Below are positions 1 through 6,346 of a stretch of DNA of 8,998 nucleotides, in pieces; position 1 is the first letter of the stretch, and each line of letters opens with the position of its first letter. The stretch comes from Opitutaceae bacterium (GTDB lineage: Bacteria > Verrucomicrobiota > Verrucomicrobiae > Opitutales > Opitutaceae), in the NCBI GenBank assembly GCA_031266495.1, contig JAISAX010000297.1, forward strand, positions 1 to 8,998, read 5' to 3'. Made by a program: the position numbers and the translations under genes. The notes below the pieces were generated by a model. It had not been told where the DNA came from. It saw nothing but the letters and a program-made list of their open reading frames with translations, and made no database searches.

Positions 1-496
<496 letters not shown>

Positions 497-519
497 GGGA
501 AAATCGGGTGTGTTGCGGG

Positions 520-541
520 TGTGACGGGGGTGTGACGGGGG
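520..541. repeat. Two perfect 11-bp tandem repeats
   Basis: TGTGACGGGGG occurs twice head to tail (520-530 and 531-541), followed by a related CGACGG. It lies 24 bp before the start of the discoidin-like gene, in its mRNA leader, where it reads as a C-rich repeat. A role is not evident; it could be a slippage product. Confidence 0.75.
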
Positions 542-564
542 CGACGGCATTTTCCTGCCGTTGC
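541..564. other. Inverted repeat in the gap between pseudopilin and discoidin-like genes
   Basis: GCGACGGCA (541-549) and TGCCGTTGC (556-564) form a 9-bp stem with one G.T wobble and a 6-base loop. It lies about 50 bp past the pseudopilin stop codon and has no following T run on the minus strand. It could be a weak or Rho-assisted stop, or an RNA processing or stability element between two genes of one transcript. Confidence 0.4.
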
Positions 565-613
565 GCGTAGTCTCTCAGGCATACTTGCAAATGGAACGGG
601 CCGTGTCGCTCCG

Positions 614-1291
614 TCATTTGCCGCTGATGTCATCGAGTTTCGAGTAATCCCAACTGGCGAGGCCTTTGGTCCTGGAGCGGGGGAGCCAGGAGACGCTGCC
701 GTCGAACCGGAAAACATACATGCCTTCGCCTTTCCAGTTGTCCGAACCGTTGTAGGTGTTGTCCCACCAGTAGCTGCTGTCGTTGATGAGGACACGGCGC
801 GGGGTTTCCGTGACTTTGAGCAATGCGCTTTCTGTCGCTTCGAGGCTTGTGTAATAAGTGCATCCACCGGAGGAACCCGTCGGGCTCCAGGTGTATTTGT
901 ATTTTTGGTACTGCGCGGGAGTGGAGCCGGGGGAAAGCAGGATTTCCGGGGTTTGTATTTCCGGGTTGTCTCCGTAACCCATGTAGGGGAGCAGGCCGCC
1001 AATGTTGACGAAGCGTTTGTTGGCCTTCCAGTAATGTCTCTCGATAGCCGGGTTGTTTCCGTCTGGACCCTTGCCCTTGTTTTCCGCCGCATGCAAATGA
1101 AGGGCCGCGCCGGTCTGGCGGAGTTCCGAGGCGCCTTTTGCCTTGCGCGCCTTTTCGCGCACGGCTCCGGCCGCGGGGATGAGAATGGCCGCCAGAATGC
1201 CGATGATGGCTATGACGGTGAGCAGTTCGATGAGCGTGAATGCCGCTGTTTTGCCGGGCCGATGATGGAATAGGACGGAGGTTGTTTTCAT
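614..1291 (-). CDS. Pseudopilin with prepilin-type N-terminal cleavage/methylation domain
   Basis: The 225-residue product has a short positively charged leader followed by the type IV prepilin motif FTLIELL from residue 18, with the expected Glu at +5 (E22), and a hydrophobic helix to about residue 40. In this family a prepilin peptidase cuts before the Phe and methylates it, and the helix then anchors the protein in the inner membrane or assembles it into a pilus-like fibre. The residue before the cut is Ala17, not the usual Gly. The globular part (about 45-225) ends in a segment with FDGSVSWLP near residues 196-204, reminiscent of the C-terminal DG motif of the large pseudopilin families of Planctomycetes and Verrucomicrobia (DUF1559-like), but lacking their conserved His. 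It sits 48 bp after the anchorless paralogue gene and 117 bp before the discoidin-like gene. The 11-C tract of its leader ends 9 bp before the ATG, with no Shine-Dalgarno sequence. Its substrate is unknown; it is probably a minor or specialised pseudopilin, not a main pilus subunit. Confidence 0.88.
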   Translation of the reverse strand: MKTTSVLFHHRPGKTAAFTLIELLTVIAIIGILAAILIPAAGAVREKARKAKGASELRQTGAALHLHAAENKGKGPDGNNPAIERHYWKANKRFVNIGGLLPYMGYGDNPEIQTPEILLSPGSTPAQYQKYKYTWSPTGSSGGCTYYTSLEATESALLKVTETPRRVLINDSSYWWDNTYNGSDNWKGEGMYVFRFDGSVSWLPRSRTKGLASWDYSKLDDISGK

Positions 1292-1300
1292 GGCGTGTGC

Positions 1301-1317
1301 GGGGGGGGGGGAGGGGG
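1301..1317 (-). repeat. C11 tract in the pseudopilin leader
   Basis: On the plus strand 1301-1311 are 11 G, then one A and five more G. In the transcript this is a C tract ending 9 nt before the pseudopilin ATG, at the place where a Shine-Dalgarno sequence would be. Homopolymers of this length slip readily in replication. Confidence 0.85.
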
Positions 1318-1339
1318 CTGAATGGGGTCGAAGAAACGG

Positions 1340-2080
1340 TCAGGGAGTTTTCAGGCTCCAGTGGTCGATGGATGCCGCCTGACCTCCGGCGGAGGCGGAA
1401 ACACCAAATCCGGCGTAACGGGTGGCCGTATCCGCAAATACCGTGACTGTTTTCCAAACGTATTTTTTCCCGTCGAGGACGCAGTCGTGGATGTTTCCCG
1501 GAGTGCCGGTCGCGGAGCCGTCGATATCGATTTTGTAGGAGAGAGTGTGCGGAGTGTCGCCGGTTTTCCACTCACCCTGATAGTCGAGCGTTTGGGCCGG
1601 TTGCGCAGAGGAAACGGGAGAGCCGGTCCAAAGGCAGAGACGACCGGTGCCGGGATTGACAAAGATCCCCGTCATGTGCGCCTGCGAATCGGCGGGAGCG
1701 TCGGGGAGTCGTGACCAGAATCCGAGATACACGCCGCGTCCGGGACGGGGGATTTCGTTGTTGGTCACCGTGCCCATGGAAAACGTGGCCGTGATTTCGA
1801 GTCGGGAGGGTTTTGTGTAGTCGCCGGCACTTCTTATGTCGATGGCAGCCCCGAGATTGGTTTCGAGACTGACCGCACCGCGCCTGACCGGACTGCGGTT
1901 GTTGGTTTTTCCCGCGGGGACGCGTTGATAGGCGCGCGCTTCAATCGTGGCGAGGTTCGGCTGGCGACGCTGCCCCACATCCACGTTGTTCGAAAAATCA
2001 TCTTCGATGATTGTAGTGCCTACAGCAAGACAACAGGTAATGGCGCCGATAAACAAAGAGAGTGCGAGCCGAAATTTCAT
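1340..2080 (-). CDS. Secreted protein, tandem paralogue of the PEP-CTERM protein but without the anchor
   Basis: The 246-residue product starts at ATG (2078-2080); the open frame runs further upstream, but that stretch crosses the C13 tract and has no signal peptide. Residues 1-21 (MKFRLALSLFIGAITCCLAVG) form a signal peptide. The mature part begins TTIIEDDFS and contains the segments GRGVYLGFWSRLPD, MTGIFVNPGTGRL, SYKIDIDGSATG, IHDCVLDGKKY and YAGFGVSAS, then ends WSLKTP. The same segments occur in order in the neighbour at 2143-3012. Over the 63 residues from SYKIDIDGS to WSL, 37 are identical by my count. The neighbour continues after WSL into a PEP-CTERM anchor, whereas this one stops at once. 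The 48 bp after the stop hold no PEP-CTERM coding in any obvious frame. It is therefore probably a released or periplasmic form. The layout suggests a jelly-roll (LamG or concanavalin-like) carbohydrate-binding fold, but that is inference; no catalytic motif is recognised. Confidence 0.8.
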   Translation of the reverse strand: MKFRLALSLFIGAITCCLAVGTTIIEDDFSNNVDVGQRRQPNLATIEARAYQRVPAGKTNNRSPVRRGAVSLETNLGAAIDIRSAGDYTKPSRLEITATFSMGTVTNNEIPRPGRGVYLGFWSRLPDAPADSQAHMTGIFVNPGTGRLCLWTGSPVSSAQPAQTLDYQGEWKTGDTPHTLSYKIDIDGSATGTPGNIHDCVLDGKKYVWKTVTVFADTATRYAGFGVSASAGGQAASIDHWSLKTP

Positions 2081-2093
2081 GGCAGGTTGGTGA

Positions 2094-2106
2094 GGGGGGG
2101 GGGGGG
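2094..2106 (-). repeat. C13 tract in the leader of the anchorless paralogue
   Basis: Thirteen consecutive G on the plus strand give a C13 tract in the transcript, ending 13 nt before the ATG at 2080. Like the C11 tract before the pseudopilin gene it takes the place of a ribosome binding site. Slippage here would alter leader length but not a reading frame. Confidence 0.85.
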
Positions 2107-2142
2107 AGGCTTGTTCAGGCAGACGACGGCACGAAGTTCTTT

Positions 2143-3012
2143 TCAGTCGTGTGAATGTTTGCGATTGCGAATGTGGCGAGCCGCAATGAGAGCCGCCAAG
2201 GCAAGTACGCCGGTTATGAGGGCTTGTGCCGCGGGTTCGGGAACCGTAATCGCGAAGAGAGACCAACTGTCGAAATAACCAATTCCGTTTCCTGTGCTGT
2301 CGGATACGCCGAAGCCTGCGTATTTGGTGTTTTCCTCCGTGAAGAGGCTGACGATGCCCCAGTCATATGATTTTCCGTCGAGGATGAAGTCATGGATCGA
2401 ACCTGCGTTGCCCGTGGTCGAGCCATCGATGTCGATTTTATACGACATGGTATGCCAGGCGCTTGCATCCCACGTACCCGCGTAGGCAAGTGTGGTGACC
2501 GTAGTGTTGTTAGCTGCAGAACCGCCGTTCCACAGGACAAGACGGCCATCGGGATTCACAAAAACACCATACATGCCGGTCATCGAATCGGATGCCATCG
2601 GGAGCGAACTCCAAAATCCGAGATAAACGCCGCGACCTGTGCGGGCAGGCGCGTTGTTGGCAACCGTGTTGATGTTGAATGTGGCGGAAATCTCGAAGCC
2701 ATCCGGCTTCGTGTATCCGTTTTCCGATGTTATCAGGATGGCGCCGCCAACATTTCCTCTCATTGCCGCATAGCCGACGCCTGATATAATAACGTTCGTG
2801 GTGTAAGTGGCATTTTCATTGGCAACCACCCTGGTGTATTTTCTTCCCTCAATGGTAGTAGTATTCGGGGTACGGTTACCATTGACGTCGCCTGCCGTGG
2901 AAAAGTCGTCATAGACAAGAATTGTCTGTGCGCTGGCACGCGCGGGCATTCCAAGAAGGAGTGAAATGGCGACACAAAGCGTCGCCCCGAGTGCAGGGTG
3001 TTTTGCTTTCAT
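2143..3012 (-). CDS. PEP-CTERM sorting domain protein
   Basis: The 289-residue product begins at ATG (3010-3012), chosen because a clear signal peptide follows (MKAKHPALGATLCVAISLLL, probable cut after ASA at residue 28). A longer open frame upstream has no such property and overlaps the regulator. The mature part begins QTILVYDDFS and shares the order of motifs GRGVYLGFW, VFVNPDGRLVLW, SYKIDIDGS, IHDFILDGKSY and YAGFGVS with the next gene. The C terminus is a textbook PEP-CTERM signal: VPEP at 257-260, a hydrophobic stretch to about 279 and a basic tail (RHIRNRKHSHD). In this system an exosortase recognises the PEP motif, cuts, and hands the protein to the envelope or exopolysaccharide matrix. 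No exosortase gene is in the window. The core domain is probably a beta-sandwich that binds glycans, but this is inferred from its layout. It follows the regulator gene by 67 bp and is likely its target or co-transcribed partner. Confidence 0.87.
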   Translation of the reverse strand: MKAKHPALGATLCVAISLLLGMPARASAQTILVYDDFSTAGDVNGNRTPNTTTIEGRKYTRVVANENATYTTNVIISGVGYAAMRGNVGGAILITSENGYTKPDGFEISATFNINTVANNAPARTGRGVYLGFWSSLPMASDSMTGMYGVFVNPDGRLVLWNGGSAANNTTVTTLAYAGTWDASAWHTMSYKIDIDGSTTGNAGSIHDFILDGKSYDWGIVSLFTEENTKYAGFGVSDSTGNGIGYFDSWSLFAITVPEPAAQALITGVLALAALIAARHIRNRKHSHD

Positions 3013-3032
3013 AACGGATTCGGCTGTCGTGG

Positions 3033-3048
3033 AGCGCCGGTTGGCGCT
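3033..3048. other. Short GC-rich inverted repeat between regulator and PEP-CTERM gene
   Basis: AGCGCC (3033-3038) and GGCGCT (3043-3048) form a perfect 6-bp stem with loop GGTT. It lies in the 67-bp gap, 21 bp before the PEP-CTERM start codon on the minus strand. There is no T run after it in that direction, so it is a leader hairpin or processing site more likely than a terminator. Confidence 0.4.
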
Positions 3049-3079
3049 TTCGGGTTTTTGGTTGTCTGTTACAAGGTTG

Positions 3080-4366
3080 TCATGCACTTGCGCGCACAAC
3101 AACGGAAATGGGGACGGTGATGTTTTGCGGAGCGGCATCGGGATTCTGAATGGACTCAAGCATGAGACGGGCGGCGGAATGGCCGAGTTCACGCATGGGA
3201 TTGCGCACCGTGGTGAGCGCGGGCGTGGCGCGGGCCGCGGCGTCAATATCGTCGAAACCGGTAACGGCGATGTCGCCCGGCACGGCGATGCCGCGCGTAG
3301 CGAGTTCCTCAATACACGCCAGGGCGACAAGGTCGTTGGTGCACACGATGGCGTCGGGCCGTGATGCAGGGGGAATGTTGCCGGGAAGAAGGCTGTCGAG
3401 CGCTTCGCGAAGAGCGGCGTCGAAGGGAGCGACGGGGCTGGCCACCTTGAGGTCGCGGACGAGCTTGCGATCGCAGGCGATGCCGTGGTCGTTGAGAGCG
3501 TCACGGTATCCGTCATAACGTTGCACGTCGGAGAAGTGGCCTTCGCGGTTGCCAATCCAGGCCAGACGGCGGCGTCCGGTTTTTTCAAGGACGTGCCGGG
3601 TGATGGCGTAGCCGCCGGCGTAGTCGTCGGAGCATACGGTGTTGAAACGCAGCTCGGGAATGCGGGCGAGAAGCACGGCGGGAAAGCGGTCGGCCTTTAG
3701 CCGGACGAGCCGGTCAACGATGTCGCCAAAGGAAACGGGGAGGATGATGGCCCCGTCGAGCGGAAGGTCTTCGAGCTGGCTGATGTTTTTCAGCTCCTTC
3801 TGCAAATCGCGACGGGAATCAAGGATGATGGAGCTGACTTCGGGAAAACGTGCCTTGCCCGGCATTTCTTCATCAAAGATTTCCTGGATACCGTTGGATA
3901 TTTCTCTCGTGAGTTCGTCGTCGAGGTGAGGCAGGACGATGGCGATGCGCAGGGGTTTGAGTTTTTTGTCGGCCACAAAGGTGCCGCTGCCCTGGACGGA
4001 AAAGAGCAGGCCTTCGTTTTGCAGGGAGGCGACGGCCTTGCGGATGGTCAGGTGGTTGATGCCGCCGAAGAGTTCACAGAGTTCCTTGCGGGCGGGAAGC
4101 ATGGCCCCGGGAGCGAGATCGCCGTCCTCGATGCGGGCGCGCAGCCAGTGCTCGATCTGACGGTGGAGCGGCAGGGCCGACTCGCGGTCCACCGCAAAAG
4201 GCGGCAAGGCGGATGACTCGGACACGGACGCGGACGCAGAAACGAAACCGACAGTGGAACCGGAACCGGCAGCGGCGGCGGCGGCAGACACACCGTCACC
4301 GTTTCCGCAGGAAGCGGGGGAAGGTGAAGGTGTCGTGGCGGCAACTGTGGTGCGGGAAGGTTTCAT
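3080..4366 (-). CDS. Transcriptional regulator, GntR-type winged helix fused to LacI-type sugar sensor (AraR-like layout)
   Basis: The 428-residue product has three parts. Residues 1-58 are a low-complexity Ala/Ser/Gly/Val tail encoded by imperfect hexanucleotide repeats. Residues about 65-132 are a GntR-type winged helix: LPLHRQIEHWLRARI, LAPGAMLPARKEL, recognition helix region NHLTIRKAVASLQNEGLL, and wing VQGSGTFVADKK. Residues 138-428 are a periplasmic-binding-protein-like sensor of the LacI/GalR type, with IAIVLPHLDDELTREI, SDDYAGGY, DAIVCTNDLVALACIEEL and GFDDIDAAARATPALTTV. This domain order is that of AraR, where a sugar releases the protein from its operator. The ATG at 4364-4366 has no Shine-Dalgarno sequence; a later GTG start would remove part of the tail without touching the winged helix. 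The gene lies directly upstream of, and on the same strand as, the PEP-CTERM and pseudopilin genes, so it probably controls them and itself. The ligand is not predictable from the sequence. Confidence 0.9.
   Translation of the reverse strand: MKPSRTTVAATTPSPSPASCGNGDGVSAAAAAAGSGSTVGFVSASASVSESSALPPFAVDRESALPLHRQIEHWLRARIEDGDLAPGAMLPARKELCELFGGINHLTIRKAVASLQNEGLLFSVQGSGTFVADKKLKPLRIAIVLPHLDDELTREISNGIQEIFDEEMPGKARFPEVSSIILDSRRDLQKELKNISQLEDLPLDGAIILPVSFGDIVDRLVRLKADRFPAVLLARIPELRFNTVCSDDYAGGYAITRHVLEKTGRRRLAWIGNREGHFSDVQRYDGYRDALNDHGIACDRKLVRDLKVASPVAPFDAALREALDSLLPGNIPPASRPDAIVCTNDLVALACIEELATRGIAVPGDIAVTGFDDIDAAARATPALTTVRNPMRELGHSAARLMLESIQNPDAAPQNITVPISVVVRASA
4215..4286. repeat. Imperfect hexanucleotide repeats in the regulator's N-terminal coding region
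   Basis: About twelve six-base units can be read on the plus strand (for example GACTCG, GACACG, GACGCG, GACGCA, later GAACCG twice, then GCGGCG). They encode residues of roughly 27-51 in the Ala/Ser tail of the regulator. Changes by whole units keep the frame, so the tail length can vary without harm to the DNA-binding domain. Confidence 0.65.
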
Positions 4367-4417
4367 CCGGAGAATCTGGAAGGGAATTCAGGGCGATAGC
4401 GAGTGGAGGCGAGTTGT

Positions 4418-4458
4418 ATATGGTGAGCATATGTTTCAGCATATTTTTAGTTGTGCAA
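4418..4458 (-). promoter_or_regulatory. Candidate operator/promoter of the regulator and surface-protein cluster
   Basis: This AT-rich island in GC-rich surroundings lies 52-92 bp before the regulator's ATG. It holds two direct copies of AGCATAT (4426-4432 and 4438-4444, 12 bp apart) and a dyad ATATG-GTGAG-CATAT (4418-4432). On the minus strand TTGCAC (4458-4453) could be a -35 box, and TATACA (4421-4416) resembles a -10 box, but they are not correctly spaced to each other. Repeated half-sites close to the start fit an autoregulatory operator. No exact promoter can be fixed. Confidence 0.4.
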
Positions 4459-4613
4459 GCAGAAATTTTCCGAAAATCCGGGCTCCACGATTTTCCCGTA
4501 TTCCCAAGGCAGCGACGCGTTGAATCCGGTCTGGATGTGGTCGGAAGATCATGCACCGGAGGGAGAAACGTGTGGAGGTCGGGGCTTTCCTGCGCGAGGA
4601 GGGCGGGGAAAAC

Positions 4614-4690
4614 GTCCTCGCGGTCGAGGTTACTCACTGATGTTACGCGGATCCCCACGTAGGGGCTTCGCTTGCGAAGCCCGCGAGGAC
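4614..4690. other. Nested inverted repeats in the gap between chelatase and regulator
   Basis: The 404-bp gap 4367-4770 has no convincing gene. Besides the AT-rich operator candidate it holds a set of inverted repeats: GTCCTCGCG (4614-4622) pairs with CGCGAGGAC (4682-4690). Within them lie GGGCTTCGC/GCGAAGCCC (4663-4671 and 4674-4682, nearly no loop) and CCCC-ACGTA-GGGG (4653-4665). The last two share bases 4663-4665 and so exclude each other. No T run follows on either strand. The element could be a REP-like palindrome, a Rho-type stop after the chelatase gene, or a structured leader of the regulator transcript. Confidence 0.45.
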
Positions 4691-4747
4691 CTTTCGCAAC
4701 GGGAGATTCGCCAATTCTCTCCGCCAGGCGCGGGCGCGGGCGTCGCC

Positions 4748-4765
4748 GCCCACGTAGAAGTGGGC
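4748..4765 (-). terminator. GC-rich hairpin just after the chelatase gene, possible terminator
   Basis: GCCCAC (4748-4753) and GTGGGC (4760-4765) form a perfect 6-bp stem with a 6-base loop, 5 bp beyond the chelatase stop codon on the minus strand. It lacks a T tract, so it is at best an unusual terminator or a 3'-end stabiliser. Confidence 0.35.
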
Positions 4766-4770
4766 GCCGT

Positions 4771-5736
4771 TCACCGCGCTGGCGCGCCAAGCCCGCAGGC
4801 TGCCATCACCCGCCGCGCCAGCACGTCCACCAGACGCGGGTCGCCGGAAATCGTTTCCGTCATGTGCGTTCGCAAGCGGCTGCCGCCTCCGCTGCCCCCC
4901 CCCCCCCCGCCGCCGTCACCGCCTGCCCGGGCGGCGGCCTCCGCCTCGGCCACGCGGCAGAGGGTCGCGATGTCCCCGCCCTCTCCGGCATGCCGTCCGG
5001 GCGAGAGAAATTGCAGCGCAACGACCACATCACCGCGATCGAACGGCGGCGTGCGCAAGGCGCGCTCCAGCAGCGGCTCGTTAAAATCGTAACGGTCTCC
5101 GTCGCGCCGCGCCATCGAGGCCACGCCGACGGCCACGGACGCCGACGCGCATTCGCCTGCCAGCGTCTTCGCAAGCTCCGCGCCGAGCAGATTGCGCACG
5201 GCGGTCACCTCGCGGCGCGGCGAGCCGTGATCGACCAGCAGCACCTGCGGGTTAGCCAGTCCTTTCGCCCGCATCACGGCGCGCACGCGGTCGGCGAGGA
5301 TGGCCACGATCTCCGGCGCGTCACCGCCCGGCTGGTCCGTATCGACCAGCCAGCGCGCCCGCGTGACCCGCGCAGCCGGGAAACGGTCCAACAACAATTT
5401 CAGCCGGTCCGGCCAGTAATCCGTCACCGCCCCGCCCGGACCGAAAAACAGGGGAAGCGTCACCGCGTGCGCCGCCGGTTTTTTTTGCAAAAACGCGCCC
5501 AGCGCCGGCTCCAGCAAGCGCGCCGGTTCTCCGTCCAACTCCTCCGCAGGCACGCCATCCGAATGCAGCAACGACACGGCCTCGACGCGCACGCCGATCC
5601 ACCGCTCCAGCGCGCCTGCCAGCGCCCGCAACGATCGTGTCGCCTCCGCCCGCAACGACCCGTTGTCGAAAAGAAAACAGACATCCGCAGGGCAACGGAC
5701 GGAAATGGCAGGAGCGGCAGTCGCGGCAACAGTCAT
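4771..5736 (-). CDS. CbiX/SirB-like chelatase, two-domain, N-terminal half probably inactive
   Basis: From ATG (5734-5736) the product has 321 residues; a TTG at 5808 would add 24 Ala/Pro/Ser-rich residues and is less likely. Two half-domains follow one another. The first begins ADVCFLFDNGS (about 17-27). The second begins VLLVDHGSPRREV (about 165-177) and later has FLSPGRHAGEGGDI (about 243-256). In the CbiX family, sirohydrochlorin cobalt- or ferrochelatases use a His in the HGS motif and one in the PGRH motif to insert the metal. Here H170 and H249 are present in the second half, while the first half has N25 in DNGS and A103 in GPGGAVTD at the matching places. The C-terminal segment RLRTHMTETISGDPRLVDVL is typical of the family. 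A Gly-rich linker at 273-286, encoded by a 14-base homopolymer, sits before it. No other tetrapyrrole gene is in the window, so siroheme, cobalamin or heme cannot be told apart. Confidence 0.75.
   Translation of the reverse strand: MTVAATAAPAISVRCPADVCFLFDNGSLRAEATRSLRALAGALERWIGVRVEAVSLLHSDGVPAEELDGEPARLLEPALGAFLQKKPAAHAVTLPLFFGPGGAVTDYWPDRLKLLLDRFPAARVTRARWLVDTDQPGGDAPEIVAILADRVRAVMRAKGLANPQVLLVDHGSPRREVTAVRNLLGAELAKTLAGECASASVAVGVASMARRDGDRYDFNEPLLERALRTPPFDRGDVVVALQFLSPGRHAGEGGDIATLCRVAEAEAAARAGGDGGGGGGGSGGGSRLRTHMTETISGDPRLVDVLARRVMAACGLGAPAR
4895..4908 (-). repeat. 14-base C/G homopolymer inside the chelatase gene
   Basis: Fourteen C on the plus strand are 14 G in the coding sense and encode most of a Gly run in the chelatase's linker. 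Loss or gain of one base would shift the frame before the conserved C-terminal segment. One of the shifted frames stops soon after, at 4860-4862. It may be a real contingency tract, or its length may be miscalled. Confidence 0.85.
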
Positions 5737-5785
5737 GGCAGTGGTCGTGGCCGGCGGTCGCGACGGCAGGCGGAGACCAGGCGCG

Positions 5786-5935
5786 CTAGCGGATGCGGTG
5801 CGATGCAAAAATATCCCGCCGTCCTTCGTGCGCCCACTGGCGGGATTCGATGCTCTTGTGGTAGTCGTGAGTCACCGAACGGATGCGAGCCCGCCGGCCG
5901 AACGTGTTAGCGACGACCGCCGCGATGACGATCAT
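5786..5935 (-). CDS. Possible small protein of 49 residues upstream of the chelatase gene
   Basis: A frame from ATG (5933-5935) to TAG (5786-5788) ends 49 bp before the chelatase ATG, on the same strand. It starts MIVIAAVVANTFGRR and goes on to a polar part (SVTHDYHKSIESRQWAHEG), ending ASHRIR. Unlike most shadow frames here it is not dominated by Arg, Pro or Ala, and its codons mostly end in G or C. The frame extends upstream without a better start. I do not recognise a family. An 8-bp inverted repeat (ATCCCGCC 5813-5820, GGCGGGAT 5839-5846) lies in its 3' part. It may be a real small gene in an operon with the chelatase, or a chance frame. Confidence 0.3.
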   Translation of the reverse strand: MIVIAAVVANTFGRRARIRSVTHDYHKSIESRQWAHEGRRDIFASHRIR

Positions 5936-6346
5936 ATGTGTTTCCGGGATAACCTCGCTCCGGTCGCGCTCATGACCCGATGACTCCACCCGGGGAGCCG
6001 ATACGGTGGACGCGAGATGAGTCTGGAAGGCGAGTGACAGGGAGGAGGAGGACATGGGAGAAAGACGAGGGAACCGAAAACGAAAACAGGAAGAGAATGG
6101 AAGACAGCCATTCGCCGGGGCAAGGACAAAGACCCTGGCGAACAGACCCTGGCAGAAAACCACACAAGACGAGGAGGCAATCATCTCCGGATCCGCCCCG
6201 CCATTCTTTGAGGTCTGCCATAAAGACCATCGATCAGTCTTCTGTTTTTTCGGTTTTCACCCGGGAAGTATTTTCGACAGATTCTGATCGGCGCCACTTC
6301 ACCACCAGCGACCTGATACCGAACACTTCCATCCTCGCAGCAAACC
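5936..6346. other. Intergenic region between divergent chelatase-side and regulator genes
   Basis: No convincing gene is seen in these 411 bp. They hold a purine-rich stretch (about 6035-6115) and a 10-bp direct repeat AGACCCTGGC (6130-6139 and 6144-6153). A motif CCATTCTTTGAGG (6211-6223) resembles the operator candidate before the second plus-strand regulator. A distant inverted repeat CGATCAG/CTGATCG is at 6231-6237 and 6284-6290. The region must carry the promoters for the minus-strand chelatase side and for the plus-strand regulator at 6347, but no -10/-35 pair stands out. Confidence 0.5.

Noticed and set aside
2081..2266. N-terminal extension of 62 residues for the anchorless paralogue
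   Set aside because: The extension would translate the C13 tract into a Pro run, overlap the end of the upstream gene, and bury the signal peptide inside the protein.
4296..4790. Minus-strand open frame of 164 residues in the gap upstream of the left regulator
   Set aside because: It overlaps the regulator's start and the chelatase's end, crosses the repeat region, and shows no domain or coding-like composition.
4672..5910. Plus-strand open frame of 412 residues across the chelatase gene
   Set aside because: It is Arg/Pro/Gln/His-rich with no recognisable domain, and lies antisense to a gene with clear CbiX motifs; it is a GC-rich shadow frame.
5737..5960. Cobalamin riboswitch upstream of the CbiX-like gene
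   Set aside because: Neither strand shows the conserved B12-box or the GCCACTG segment; only a simple 8-bp inverted repeat is present.
6054..6287. Plus-strand frame of 77 residues preceded by a perfect GGAGG-type sequence
   Set aside because: The apparent ribosome binding site is part of a longer purine-rich stretch. The product is a low-complexity basic sequence with no family resemblance, so it was not called, though a leader peptide cannot be excluded.
6231..6290. CGATCAG/CTGATCG inverted repeat as an operator
   Set aside because: The arms are 46 bp apart and short enough to arise by chance; no second copy was seen in the window.
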